Shown: positions 17,394-26,362 of the stretch, piece after piece | Numbering within the stretch: position 1 is the stretch's first letter | How the letters are laid out: every line of letters starts with the position of its first letter | DNA from: Flavobacterium eburneipallidum | Lineage (GTDB): Bacteria; Bacteroidota; Bacteroidia; Flavobacteriales; Flavobacteriaceae | DNA: 64,000 nucleotides | Assembly: GCF_027111355.2 (NCBI RefSeq) | Contig: NZ_CP114291.2 | Span: 62,001 to 126,000 of the forward strand | Direction: 5' to 3' | The notes under the pieces: generated by a model | Told to the model about the DNA's origin: nothing | What the model saw: only the letters and a program-made list of their open reading frames with translations | Databases searched by the model: none | Program-made: the position numbers and the translations under genes

Positions 17394-19301
17394 ATGAGTT
17401 ATTATAAAATAGACAATTTAGAACAATACTTCAAACATTATAACAAATCCATTCGTGAACCGAGAAAATTTTGGAGCAAAATTGCTTCCGAAAACTTTAC
17501 TTGGTATCAAGAAAGTGAGAAAATAATGGAATTTGACATGGCAGAAGCCAAGATTGAATGGTTTGTTGATGCCAAATTAAACATCGTTAAGAACTGTATT
17601 GATAGACATCTTGCCAAAAGAGGCGATAAAACCGCTATTATTTTCGAACCGAACAATCCAGACGAAGCGGCACAGCATATTACTTACAACGAATTGTATG
17701 TAAGAGTGTCAAAAATGGCAAACGTGCTTCGCGAACAAGGAATCAAAAAAGGCGATAGAGTTTGTATCTATTTACCAATGATTCCAGAATTAGCAGTTTC
17801 TGTTTTAGCTTGTGCTAGAATTGGAGCCATTCACTCGGTTGTTTTTGCTGGATTTTCATCTTCAGCAGTAGCGGCAAGAATTAACGATAGCGAATGCAAA
17901 ATGGTTATTACATCGGATGGTGGTTATAGAGGTGAAAAAACCATTGACCTAAAAGGAATTATCGATGATGCTTTGAACAACTGTCCTTGCGTTGAAAACG
18001 TTTTGGTTGCCAAAAGAACCAATGCTGAAATAAATATGAAAGAAGGTCGTGACCAATGGTTGCAACCTCTTTTGGATGCCGCTCTAGACAACAACGTTGC
18101 TGAAATTATGGATGCCGAAGATCCTTTGTTTATCCTTTACACATCGGGTTCTACAGGAAAACCTAAAGGAATGGTGCACACTACAGCAGGATATATGGTT
18201 TATACTGCTTATACTTTCAAGAATGTTTTCAGTTACGAAGAGAACGATATTTTTTGGTGTACTGCCGATATTGGTTGGATTACTGGTCACTCTTACATCC
18301 TTTACGGCCCATTATTAAACGGTGCTACAACCGTAATTTTCGAAGGAGTTCCTTCATACCCTGATTACAGCCGTTTTTGGGAAACTATCGAAAAACACAA
18401 AGTAACTCAATTCTATACTGCGCCAACAGCTATTCGTGCTTTGGCAAAAGAGAAACTAGAATATGTATTAAAATTCCCTTTCAAATCATTGAAAGTAATT
18501 GGATCGGTTGGAGAGCCTATCAACGAAGAAGCTTGGCACTGGTACAACGACCACGTGGGCGGAAAACGTTGCCCATTAGTAGATACTTGGTGGCAAACCG
18601 AAACGGGAGGAATTATGATCTCACCTCTTGCTTTTATTACGCCAACAAAACCAACTTATGCTTCTTTGCCATTACCTGGAATTCAACCCGTATTAATGGA
18701 TGAAAAACGCAACGAAATCGAAGGCAATCAAGTTACGGGAAGTCTTTGTATCAAATTCCCTTGGCCTGGAATCGCTAGAACCATTTGGGGCGATCACCAA
18801 CGTTATAAAGACACCTATTTCAGTGCTTTCCCTGGAAAATATTTCACAGGAGACGGCGCTTTACGTGACGAAGTGGGGTATTACAGAATCACAGGACGTG
18901 TAGATGATGTGGTAATTGTTTCAGGTCACAACCTAGGAACTGCCCCTATCGAAGATGCGATCAACGAACATCCAGCAGTTGCCGAAAGTGCCATTGTAGG
19001 ATTCCCGCACGATGTAAAAGGAAATGCCCTTTATGGTTTTGTAATCTTGAAAGAATCTGGTGAATATCGCGACAAAGAAAACTTAAAAAAAGAAATCAAC
19101 CGACATGTTTCGGATCATATTGGACCAATTGCCAAGTTGGACAAAATTCAATTTGTATCAGGTTTGCCAAAAACCCGTTCTGGTAAAATTATGCGTCGCA
19201 TTCTTCGCAAGATAGCCGAAGGTGATTTCTCTAATTTTGGAGACACCACTACGCTATTAAATCCAGAAATTGTGGATGAAATAAAAGATGGGAAATTGTA
19301 A
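17394..19301 (+). CDS. acs: Acetyl-CoA synthetase (AMP-forming)
   Basis: A 635-residue adenylate-forming enzyme making acetyl-CoA from acetate, ATP and CoA. Visible landmarks: ACS-type N-terminal domain (KFWSKIASENFTWYQ), AMP-binding loop YTSGSTGKPKGMVHTT near residue 250, DTWWQTETGGIM, GDGALRDEVGYYRITGRVDD and the C-terminal SGKIMRRILRKIA containing the lysine that is acetylated in known homologs. Full length. It works with the upstream SatP-type permease and is followed by a strong terminator. Confidence 0.96.
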   Translation: MSYYKIDNLEQYFKHYNKSIREPRKFWSKIASENFTWYQESEKIMEFDMAEAKIEWFVDAKLNIVKNCIDRHLAKRGDKTAIIFEPNNPDEAAQHITYNELYVRVSKMANVLREQGIKKGDRVCIYLPMIPELAVSVLACARIGAIHSVVFAGFSSSAVAARINDSECKMVITSDGGYRGEKTIDLKGIIDDALNNCPCVENVLVAKRTNAEINMKEGRDQWLQPLLDAALDNNVAEIMDAEDPLFILYTSGSTGKPKGMVHTTAGYMVYTAYTFKNVFSYEENDIFWCTADIGWITGHSYILYGPLLNGATTVIFEGVPSYPDYSRFWETIEKHKVTQFYTAPTAIRALAKEKLEYVLKFPFKSLKVIGSVGEPINEEAWHWYNDHVGGKRCPLVDTWWQTETGGIMISPLAFITPTKPTYASLPLPGIQPVLMDEKRNEIEGNQVTGSLCIKFPWPGIARTIWGDHQRYKDTYFSAFPGKYFTGDGALRDEVGYYRITGRVDDVVIVSGHNLGTAPIEDAINEHPAVAESAIVGFPHDVKGNALYGFVILKESGEYRDKENLKKEINRHVSDHIGPIAKLDKIQFVSGLPKTRSGKIMRRILRKIAEGDFSNFGDTTTLLNPEIVDEIKDGKL

Positions 19302-19320
19302 TCCAAAAATTTATTATATC

Positions 19321-19347
19321 AAAGGCTGTCCGTAAAAGACAGCCTTT
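19321..19347 (+). terminator. Terminator after acs
   Basis: Perfect arms AAAGGCTGTC and GACAGCCTTT with a 7-base loop and a T tail, 20 bases past the acs stop. Confidence 0.9.
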
Positions 19348-19425
19348 TTCATTTAATATTTTACAAAAAACTCCTTTTTCTAAAAGGAAAAAGATAAATT
19401 TACTGTTCACTTTCCAACTCTGCCT

Positions 19426-21216
19426 ATGTTGCCTCAAATAGAAAAAACAGAACCTCCTTTTTGGTATGCAGGAATGAACAATCCCGAATTGCAAATTCTA
19501 TTTTATGGTAAAAATATAGCAAAGTACAAAGTTTCGATTTCTAATAAAATTCCCATAATAAAAGTAAATAGAACTGAAAATCCCAACTATATTTTCGTTA
19601 CTATTGCTACTAAAAACTGTCCTCCCTCCGACTTTCATTTCATTTTTAAAGAAAACGAAAAAGTAGTTTTTACCCAAAAATACAGCCTAAAACAACGAAG
19701 AGAAAACTCGGCAGAACGACAAAGTTTTGATGCTTCAGATCTTATTTATTTGTTGATGCCCGATCGTTTTTCGAATGGAAATTGGAACAATACAAACGAT
19801 GCTTCAACCACCGAAAAATACAATCGAGAATTACCCGAAGGCAGGCACGGCGGAGATATTCAAGGAATCATCAATCATTTGGATTATATTCAGGAACTCG
19901 GCGCAACCACCATTTGGAGCACACCTCTTTGCGAAGACAATGACGCTGTTTGTTCGTATCATACCTACGCCCAATCCGATGTGTATAAAATTGACCCTCG
20001 GTATGGGACTAACGAAGATTATGTAAAGCTAGCATCAGAACTTCACAAAAGAAAGATGAAATTGGTTATGGATTATGTAGTAAATCATTGGGGACTGGAA
20101 CATTGGATAATCAAAGATTTACCCACAAAAGACTGGATCAATCAATTCGAAACTTACACGCAAACCAATCATAAGAGAACTCTAGTTCACGATATTCACG
20201 CCTCGAAAATTGACACCAAAACCTGTTTCGATGGTTGGTTTGTTCCTTCGATGCCCGATTTGAATCAACGAAATCCATTGGTTTTGACTTACCTCATCCA
20301 AAATGCGATTTGGTGGATTGAATATGCGAATCTGGACGGTTTTAGAGTCGATACGTATAATTATGCCGAACCAGAAGCTGTTGCAAAATGGACCAAAGCT
20401 ATAACCGACGAATATCCTAATTTCAATATCGTAGGCGAAATTTCGATGCGGGATCAAGCTCAACTTTCGTATTGGCAAAAAGATAGTGTGATTGGAAAAA
20501 TTCAAAATTTTAATTCCCATTTACCCAGCATAATGGACTTTATTTTATCGGATGCGCTATTGACTGTTTTCAATGAAGATGGCAATTGGGAAACAGGAAT
20601 GATCCGAATTTACAATAATTTTACCAATGATTTTTTGTATCCGAACGTCAATAATTTACTTGCTTTTGCCGAAAATCACGATACTCATCGCTTGAACCAT
20701 GTGTATTACAACGACATTCAAAAATACAAAATGGCGATGGTATTGCTTGCCACCGTTAGAGGAATTCCTCAAATATATTATGGATCCGAAATAGGGATGA
20801 ATGGCAACAAAGACAATGGCGATGCCGATATTCGCTATGATTTCCCTGGTGGATGGAAAAACGATACTAATAATGCGTTTACCAAAACAGGAAGAACACC
20901 AATGCAAAATGAATATTTCGATTTCACTTCCAAATTATTCAATTGGCGGAAAACAAAATCCGTAATTCATTCTGGTAAAATGACGCATTATATTCCAGAA
21001 GACAATGTTTATATCTATTTTAGACACGATGAGTCCGAAAGTATAATGGTGATCTTCAACAATAGAATTGATGCTAAAACACTAGATTTAAATCGTTTTC
21101 AAGAAAATCTAAAAAATTACAAAACTGGAAAAGAGGTTCTTACAGAAATTAACATCGATCTGACCAAGGAAATTCTTTTGGAACCCAAATCCGTATTGTT
21201 ATTAGAATTAAAATAA
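19426..21216 (+). CDS. GH13 cyclomaltodextrinase/neopullulanase-like amylase
   Basis: A 596-residue alpha-amylase-family enzyme. An N-terminal beta domain (residues 1-95, PPFWYAGMNNPELQILFYG) of the cyclomaltodextrinase type precedes the barrel, which carries nucleophile Asp309 (DGFRVDTYN), acid/base Glu338 (VGEIS) and Asp419 (AENHDTHR), then a short C-terminal sheet domain. Such enzymes open cyclodextrins and trim maltodextrins or pullulan. No signal peptide is visible from this ATG, unlike SusA-type homologs, so a cytoplasmic role is suggested. No SusCD or other starch genes lie nearby. Its stop touches the next ATG. Confidence 0.85.
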   Translation: MLPQIEKTEPPFWYAGMNNPELQILFYGKNIAKYKVSISNKIPIIKVNRTENPNYIFVTIATKNCPPSDFHFIFKENEKVVFTQKYSLKQRRENSAERQSFDASDLIYLLMPDRFSNGNWNNTNDASTTEKYNRELPEGRHGGDIQGIINHLDYIQELGATTIWSTPLCEDNDAVCSYHTYAQSDVYKIDPRYGTNEDYVKLASELHKRKMKLVMDYVVNHWGLEHWIIKDLPTKDWINQFETYTQTNHKRTLVHDIHASKIDTKTCFDGWFVPSMPDLNQRNPLVLTYLIQNAIWWIEYANLDGFRVDTYNYAEPEAVAKWTKAITDEYPNFNIVGEISMRDQAQLSYWQKDSVIGKIQNFNSHLPSIMDFILSDALLTVFNEDGNWETGMIRIYNNFTNDFLYPNVNNLLAFAENHDTHRLNHVYYNDIQKYKMAMVLLATVRGIPQIYYGSEIGMNGNKDNGDADIRYDFPGGWKNDTNNAFTKTGRTPMQNEYFDFTSKLFNWRKTKSVIHSGKMTHYIPEDNVYIYFRHDESESIMVIFNNRIDAKTLDLNRFQENLKNYKTGKEVLTEINIDLTKEILLEPKSVLLLELK

Positions 21217-21903
21217 ATGAATAAAATTCTCAAAATCGGACATCGTGGTGCGAAAGGTTACGAACCCGAAAATACCTTAATTGCTTTCGAAAAAGCGATT
21301 GAATTAGGTTCAGACGGCATCGAACTTGATGTACATTTGAGTTCCGATAATGAATTAATTGTTATTCACGACGAAACTATTGACCGAACCGCTAACGGAA
21401 AAGGTTTTGTTAACGAATTGTCTTTAAAAGAATTGAAAACTTTCAGAATTGAAAACAACCATGGAATCCCAACTTTAATTGAAGTTTTAGATTTGGTCAA
21501 TCGACATTGTTTTATCAATATTGAACTCAAAGGAATTGGAACGGCAAAACCTGTAATAGAATTAATCACTCGTTATATTTCAGAAAAAAATTGGCATTAT
21601 ACTGATTTTTTGATTTCCAGTTTCGATTGGAATATGCTTGAAGAAATTCATTTATTAAATTCAAAAATCAGAATTGGGGTTTTGACAGAAGATTCTATTT
21701 CCACAGCTTTGGCTTTCGCCAAAAAAATAAAAGCATTTTCCATTCATCCCGATTATGAATTGTTATCCAAAGAAAATGTAGCTTTGCTTCAGGAAAACGG
21801 ATTCCAAGTCTATCCTTGGACGGTGAATTCGAAAGAAGCTATTCAAAAAATAAAATCATTCAACGTAAACGGAATTATTTCTGATTTTCCAGATAAAATA
21901 TAA
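21217..21903 (+). CDS. ugpQ: Glycerophosphodiester phosphodiesterase
   Basis: A 228-residue GDPD-family barrel that splits glycerophosphodiesters into glycerol 3-phosphate and an alcohol. The catalytic GHRGAKGYEPENTL at residues 8-21, the metal site ELDVHLSSD near 38 and IVIHDETIDRT with the catalytic His are present. No signal peptide, so it is probably cytoplasmic. It starts on the base after the amylase stop codon and is probably co-transcribed, with no obvious metabolic link. Confidence 0.9.
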   Translation: MNKILKIGHRGAKGYEPENTLIAFEKAIELGSDGIELDVHLSSDNELIVIHDETIDRTANGKGFVNELSLKELKTFRIENNHGIPTLIEVLDLVNRHCFINIELKGIGTAKPVIELITRYISEKNWHYTDFLISSFDWNMLEEIHLLNSKIRIGVLTEDSISTALAFAKKIKAFSIHPDYELLSKENVALLQENGFQVYPWTVNSKEAIQKIKSFNVNGIISDFPDKI

Positions 21904-21917
21904 AACAATCTCATTAC

Positions 21918-21950
21918 AGCTTTGTCAAAGTTTTGAACTTTGACAAAGCT
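21918..21950 (+). terminator. Hairpin between GDPD and YhiN-like genes
   Basis: Perfect 15-base arms AGCTTTGTCAAAGTT and AACTTTGACAAAGCT with a 3-base loop. There is no T tract, so it may be an RNA-stabilising stem or an operator rather than a terminator. It spans a possible TTG start of the next gene, which argues for the ATG at 21967. Confidence 0.6.
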
Positions 21951-21966
21951 AGTTTCAAACCAAAAT

Positions 21967-23175
21967 ATGAACCAGAATTTTGACATTATAATTGTAGGCG
22001 GTGGCGCAGCAGGATTTTTTACAGCAATCAACATTGCAGAGAAAAATCCAAAACTAAAAGTAGCCATCCTCGAACGTGGAAGCGAAGTATTGTCTAAAGT
22101 TCGTATTTCTGGCGGAGGAAGATGCAATGTAACGCACGCATGTTTCGATCCCAATGAATTGGTTAAATTTTATCCCCGAGGCGAAAAAGAATTGCGTGGG
22201 CCTTTTCATCAATTTTGTTCGGGAGACACAATAGAATGGTTTAGTAATCACGGCGTAGAACTTAAAATTGAAGACGATGGAAGAATGTTTCCGGTTTCGA
22301 ATTCGTCGCAAACCATCATTGATTGTTTTATACAAGCCACTCAAAAATTGGGAATTACAGTTTTGACAGGACAAAGTGTACAATCCATTTTCAAAAAAGA
22401 CAATTTTTGGAAAATCGAAACAAAATCCGAAAATTACATCACCGAAAAACTAATTCTAGCCACGGGAAGCAATCCTAAAATATGGGAAATGCTGCAAACT
22501 TTTGGTCACGCGATTGTAAATCCGGTTCCGTCTTTGTTTACTTTTAATATCAAAGATACTCGAATAAAGGAATTACCCGGCGTTTCGGCACAGGTTTCTG
22601 TAAAAGTAAAAGACACCAAATTGACTTCGACAGGTCCATTGTTAATCACGCATTGGGGAATGAGCGGGCCAGCCATTTTAAAATTATCCGCTTGGGGAGC
22701 TCGAATTCTATTTGAAAAGAATTATCGATTTACCATTTTTGTCAATTGGCTGAACGATCTTGACGCTGAAGATGCTGAAAAAATCCTAAAAGATTTAAAA
22801 CAGGAAAATGCCAAAAAAATGGTTTCCAAAAAATCGCCTTTTGAAATTACCAACCGTCTTTGGGAAAATTTAGTTCTGGCTTCTGAAATTTCTTCCGAAA
22901 CCAAATGGGCTGATTTATCTAAAATTCAACTACAAAATTTAATCAATCAACTGACCAATTCCAGCTTTCAAGTAAACGGAAAAAGCACTTTCAAAGAAGA
23001 ATTTGTAACCGCTGGAGGAATTGATTTAAAAGAAATCAACTTCAAAACGATGGAAAGCAAACTACACGAAAACCTTTATTTCGCTGGCGAAATAGTTAAT
23101 ATTGATGCTATTACTGGAGGATTTAATTTTCAGAATGCATGGACAAGTGGATTTATTGTGGCGAATAATTTTTAA
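21967..23175 (+). CDS. HI0933/YhiN-family flavoprotein
   Basis: A 402-residue NAD(P)/FAD-dependent oxidoreductase-like protein. The FAD-binding dinucleotide fold is at the N-terminus (DIIIVGGGAAGFFTAINIAE), followed by LSKVRISGGGRCNVTHAC, typical of this family, and a C-terminal FAD motif ITGGFNFQNAWTSGF. Cellular role is poorly known. Start chosen at the ATG at 21967 because the FAD fold begins at once; an upstream TTG lies inside a hairpin. It ends 5 bases before the convergent TspO stop. Confidence 0.9.
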   Translation: MNQNFDIIIVGGGAAGFFTAINIAEKNPKLKVAILERGSEVLSKVRISGGGRCNVTHACFDPNELVKFYPRGEKELRGPFHQFCSGDTIEWFSNHGVELKIEDDGRMFPVSNSSQTIIDCFIQATQKLGITVLTGQSVQSIFKKDNFWKIETKSENYITEKLILATGSNPKIWEMLQTFGHAIVNPVPSLFTFNIKDTRIKELPGVSAQVSVKVKDTKLTSTGPLLITHWGMSGPAILKLSAWGARILFEKNYRFTIFVNWLNDLDAEDAEKILKDLKQENAKKMVSKKSPFEITNRLWENLVLASEISSETKWADLSKIQLQNLINQLTNSSFQVNGKSTFKEEFVTAGGIDLKEINFKTMESKLHENLYFAGEIVNIDAITGGFNFQNAWTSGFIVANNF

Positions 23176-23180
23176 CAAAA

Positions 23181-23657
23181 CTACCTGTTCAACCACCAAA
23201 TACTTCCATTCAAAACCGCAGCAAAACTCACCCAAAGTAAATAAGGAACAAACAAATAACCTGCAATTTTGTTGATTTTAGAAAACTTCAAATAGGTTTC
23301 ATAAATCATTAGCCAAAGAATAATTATTTCCAATCCTGCTAACATTGGATTTTTCAAACCAAAAAACAAAAAAGACCACAAAGCATTCAAAGCCAATTGA
23401 ACAGCAAAAAAAATCAAGGCATTTTTTACTGCTTCTTTTTCCTGTTCCATTCTGCTCCAAACCAATCCTGCTGCGACTCCCATCATAATATAAAGCATAC
23501 TCCAAACGGGTGCAAAAATCCAATTGGGCGGATTAAAACTCGGCTTTACCAATGTTGGATACCAAGTTGTTATAGCGGAACGGGTTACCATTCCGGAGAA
23601 ATATCCAACTACCAAACAGGTTACAACAACGACTAGAATTTTAGAAATCTTATTCAT
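23181..23657 (-). CDS. tspO: TspO/MBR family membrane protein
   Basis: A 158-residue five-helix membrane protein. It has the family's Trp/Pro-rich signature (SFNPPNWIFAPVWSMLYIMM) near residues 43-62 and NALWSFLFFGLKNP. TspO proteins bind tetrapyrroles and cholesterol-like ligands and are linked to porphyrin and stress responses. I use the ATG at 23657; the longer reading from 23744 adds a stretch that covers the promoter. The gene diverges from mvaD. Confidence 0.92.
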   Translation of the reverse strand: MNKISKILVVVVTCLVVGYFSGMVTRSAITTWYPTLVKPSFNPPNWIFAPVWSMLYIMMGVAAGLVWSRMEQEKEAVKNALIFFAVQLALNALWSFLFFGLKNPMLAGLEIIILWLMIYETYLKFSKINKIAGYLFVPYLLWVSFAAVLNGSIWWLNR

Positions 23658-23671
23658 CTTTGATTTTTTTT

Positions 23672-23701
23672 CAAAATTAATCAAAACTTTGAACGATTCA
23701 A
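23672..23701 (-). promoter_or_regulatory. Promoter of tspO
   Basis: On the minus strand TTG (23699-23701) and TAATTTTG (23672-23679) are separated by 19 bases, matching the Bacteroidetes promoter pattern, 15 bases before the start codon. Confidence 0.6.
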
Positions 23702-23733
23702 TAAATAAAAAATCAAGGTTTAAAGCAAAAAAG

Positions 23734-23741
23734 TATCTTTG
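23734..23741 (+). promoter_or_regulatory. -7 promoter box for the mevalonate cluster
   Basis: TATCTTTG, 15 bases before the mvaD ATG, implies a very short leader. A clear -33 TTG is not seen. Confidence 0.5.
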
Positions 23742-23756
23742 CAAAAAACTTAATTG

Positions 23757-24857
23757 ATGTTTACAGCAAACGATTTTATTCCGTCTTCTTACACAAATGC
23801 TATAGATTCAGGAAAATTCCAATGGAGTTCTCCCAGCAATATTGCTTTAGTGAAATATTGGGGCAAAAAAGACAAGCAAATTCCAGCCAATCCTTCGGTA
23901 AGTTTTACTTTGAATAATTGTAAAACGATTACCTCATTGACTTTTGATAAAAAAGACATTTCGTCTCCGCTCAATGTGACAGATACTTTTTCTTTCGACT
24001 TGCTTTTTGAAGGAAAAGCAAAAGAAGATTTCAAGCCAAAAATTCAGCAGTTTTTTGAAAGAGTTTTGGTTTACTTACCTTTTTTAAAAGACTATCATTT
24101 TACAATTGATACAGAAAATACTTTTCCGCACAGTTCAGGAATTGCTTCTTCTGCTTCAGGAATGGCGGCATTGGCAATGAATTTAATGAGTTTAGAAAAA
24201 GTATTAAATCCAGAAATGACTGAGGATTATTTTTATCACAAAGCTTCTTTCTTGGCACGTTTGGGTTCAGGAAGTGCCTGCCGAAGTGTAAAAGGAGAAG
24301 TAGTCGTTTGGGGCAATCACAACAATATCAAAGGAAGTTCGGATTTGTTTGGAGTAGCATTTCCAAACACGATTCACGAAAAATTCAAGAATTTTCAAGA
24401 TACCATTTTATTAGTTGACAAAGGTGAAAAACAAGTTTCGAGTTCCGTTGGTCATAATTTAATGAACGGACATCCATTTGCTGAAAAACGTTTTGAACAA
24501 GCTCACGAAAATTTAGATAAATTAATTACCGTTTTCGAAAGCGGAAATTTAAACGAATTCATAACAATAGTCGAAAGCGAAGCCTTAACATTGCACTCGA
24601 TGATGATGACTTCGATTCCTTATTTTATTTTGATGAAACCCAACACACTCCAAATTATTAATGCCATTTGGAAGTACCGAAACGAAACTAAAATACCTGT
24701 TTGTTTTACATTAGATGCTGGTGCAAACGTACACGTTTTATACCCCGAAAATGTAAAAGAAAACGTTTTGCAATTTATTAAGAACGAATTAGTTGGCTAT
24801 TGTCAAAATGGTCAGTACCTTTGTGACGAAATTGGAATGGGTTCAGCTAAAATTTAA
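23757..24857 (+). CDS. mvaD: Diphosphomevalonate decarboxylase
   Basis: A 366-residue GHMP-family enzyme that makes isopentenyl diphosphate from mevalonate diphosphate. Signs: SNIALVKYWGKKD near residue 25, the ATP loop HSSGIASSASGMAALA near 125, and DAGANVHVLYP near the C-terminus. The start is the ATG at 23757, after an adjacent TTG. It heads a cluster with a second GHMP kinase and a prenyltransferase, interrupted by a small toxin-antitoxin pair. Confidence 0.95.
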   Translation: MFTANDFIPSSYTNAIDSGKFQWSSPSNIALVKYWGKKDKQIPANPSVSFTLNNCKTITSLTFDKKDISSPLNVTDTFSFDLLFEGKAKEDFKPKIQQFFERVLVYLPFLKDYHFTIDTENTFPHSSGIASSASGMAALAMNLMSLEKVLNPEMTEDYFYHKASFLARLGSGSACRSVKGEVVVWGNHNNIKGSSDLFGVAFPNTIHEKFKNFQDTILLVDKGEKQVSSSVGHNLMNGHPFAEKRFEQAHENLDKLITVFESGNLNEFITIVESEALTLHSMMMTSIPYFILMKPNTLQIINAIWKYRNETKIPVCFTLDAGANVHVLYPENVKENVLQFIKNELVGYCQNGQYLCDEIGMGSAKI

Positions 24858-24885
24858 TATATTTATATTTCTAAAAAGATAGAAT

Positions 24886-25104
24886 ATGAACATTGAATTA
24901 GAAAAATCAAAATTGATGAAATTGTTGGAAGAAACTAACGATGAGTCTATACTTGCATCTATCCGAAAAATATTCTCAACCGAAAAAAAAGATTGGTGGG
25001 ATGAATTGACGGAGGAGCAACAAGATATTATAAACGAATCAATGGAACAATACGAAAGAGGTGAATATTCATCATTTGATGATTTTATAAAACCACATCT
25101 TTAG
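24886..25104 (+). CDS. Probable antitoxin of a RelE/ParE-type module
   Basis: A 72-residue acidic protein, helical and without a recognisable DNA-binding motif; the C-terminal half (DELTEEQQDIINESMEQYERG) resembles antitoxins that precede ParE-like toxins in Bacteroidetes. It lies 28 bases after mvaD and 2 bases before the toxin gene. The tight pairing with the toxin is the main support. Confidence 0.75.
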   Translation: MNIELEKSKLMKLLEETNDESILASIRKIFSTEKKDWWDELTEEQQDIINESMEQYERGEYSSFDDFIKPHL

Positions 25105-25106
25105 TA

Positions 25107-25409
25107 ATGAAAAGAGAAGTCGTAATTACTCCTCGAGCGAAAATTGAATTTCAAAATGTTTTTAACTATTTGGAATCAAAATGGAATGAAAAAACAAAAA
25201 AGAAGTTTTCAAATAAAATCAATTCCATTATAAATTTAATTCTTGAAAATCCAGAATTATTTCCAGTTTCGGGCATCAATAAAAAGATTAGAAAAGCTGT
25301 AATTAGCAAACAATCTACTTTGTTTTATCATTACAACAGCAAACACATTATTATACTTTCTGTTTTCGATACCAGACAGAATCCAATAAAAATTAACAAA
25401 ATAAAATAA
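25107..25409 (+). CDS. RelE/ParE-family toxin
   Basis: A 100-residue basic protein with the ParE/RelE fold pattern: PRAKIEFQNVFNYLESKW at the start, then NPELFPVSG and the C-terminal strand pair KHIIILSVFDTRQNP. RelE members cut mRNA and ParE members block gyrase; sequence alone does not decide. It starts 2 bases after the antitoxin stop, and both lie on the same strand inside the mevalonate cluster, 13 bases before the kinase gene. Confidence 0.85.
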   Translation: MKREVVITPRAKIEFQNVFNYLESKWNEKTKKKFSNKINSIINLILENPELFPVSGINKKIRKAVISKQSTLFYHYNSKHIIILSVFDTRQNPIKINKIK

Positions 25410-25422
25410 GTTCAAACGATAT

Positions 25423-26361
25423 ATGAAAGGACCTTTATTTTACTCAAAAATATTACTCTTTGGAGAATACGGAATCATTCGTGACTCTAAAGGTTTATCT
25501 ATTCCTTATAATTTTTATAATGGAGCTCTGAAAAGAGAAGAAAATCCATCTGCAGAGGCCATAAAATCAAACGGGAATTTAAGACGTTATGTTTCTTATT
25601 TAGAAAACTTGCAAACCGAACAACCGGAATTGGTAAGTTTCGATTTGGTCTCACTAAAAAATGATGTTGAAACTGGAATGTACTTTGATTCCAGTATTCC
25701 ACAAGGGTATGGCGTGGGAAGTAGTGGTGCATTAGTAGCCGCTATTTACGACAAATATGCACAAAATAAAATTACTGTTCTTGAGAATTTAACTCGTGAA
25801 AAATTATTGCAGCTAAAAACTATTTTTGGACAAATGGAATCTTTTTTCCACGGAAAAAGTTCAGGATTGGATCCTTTGAATAGTTATTTAAGCATTCCGA
25901 TTTTAATCAATTCGAAAGACCATATTGAGGCGACTGGAATTCCAACTCAAAGCTTGGAAGGAACTGGCGCTGTTTTTTTAATAGATTCAGGAATTGTAGG
26001 CGAAACAGCTCCAATGGTCAATATTTTTATGGAAAAATTGAAAGATCAAGGTTTCCGAAAAATGCTCAAATCACAATTCATCAAGCATACCGATGCTTGT
26101 GTGGAAAGCTTTTTGGGTGGCGATATGAAGTCTTTATTTTCAAACACCAAAAAATTATCTAAAGTTGTATTGAACAACTTCAAACCAATGATTCCGGAAC
26201 AATTTCATGGTATTTGGCAAGAAGGAATCGATTCCAATGATTATTACCTGAAACTATGTGGTTCTGGTGGTGGTGGCTACATATTAGGTTTTACCGAAAA
26301 CTTGGAAAAAGCAAAATTAGCCTTGAAAGATTATAAATTAGAAGTCGTTTACCAATTCTAA
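25423..26361 (+). CDS. mvk: GHMP kinase, probably mevalonate kinase
   Basis: A 312-residue GHMP kinase. The N-terminus shows KILLFGEYGII, the ATP loop is YGVGSSGALVAAI near residue 95 and the C-terminal motif LCGSGGGGYILGF is near 285. With mvaD upstream and a prenyltransferase downstream it most likely phosphorylates mevalonate; phosphomevalonate kinase is the alternative. It ends one base before the next start codon, so the two are translated from one message. Confidence 0.85.
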   Translation: MKGPLFYSKILLFGEYGIIRDSKGLSIPYNFYNGALKREENPSAEAIKSNGNLRRYVSYLENLQTEQPELVSFDLVSLKNDVETGMYFDSSIPQGYGVGSSGALVAAIYDKYAQNKITVLENLTREKLLQLKTIFGQMESFFHGKSSGLDPLNSYLSIPILINSKDHIEATGIPTQSLEGTGAVFLIDSGIVGETAPMVNIFMEKLKDQGFRKMLKSQFIKHTDACVESFLGGDMKSLFSNTKKLSKVVLNNFKPMIPEQFHGIWQEGIDSNDYYLKLCGSGGGGYILGFTENLEKAKLALKDYKLEVVYQF

Positions 26362-26362
26362 A

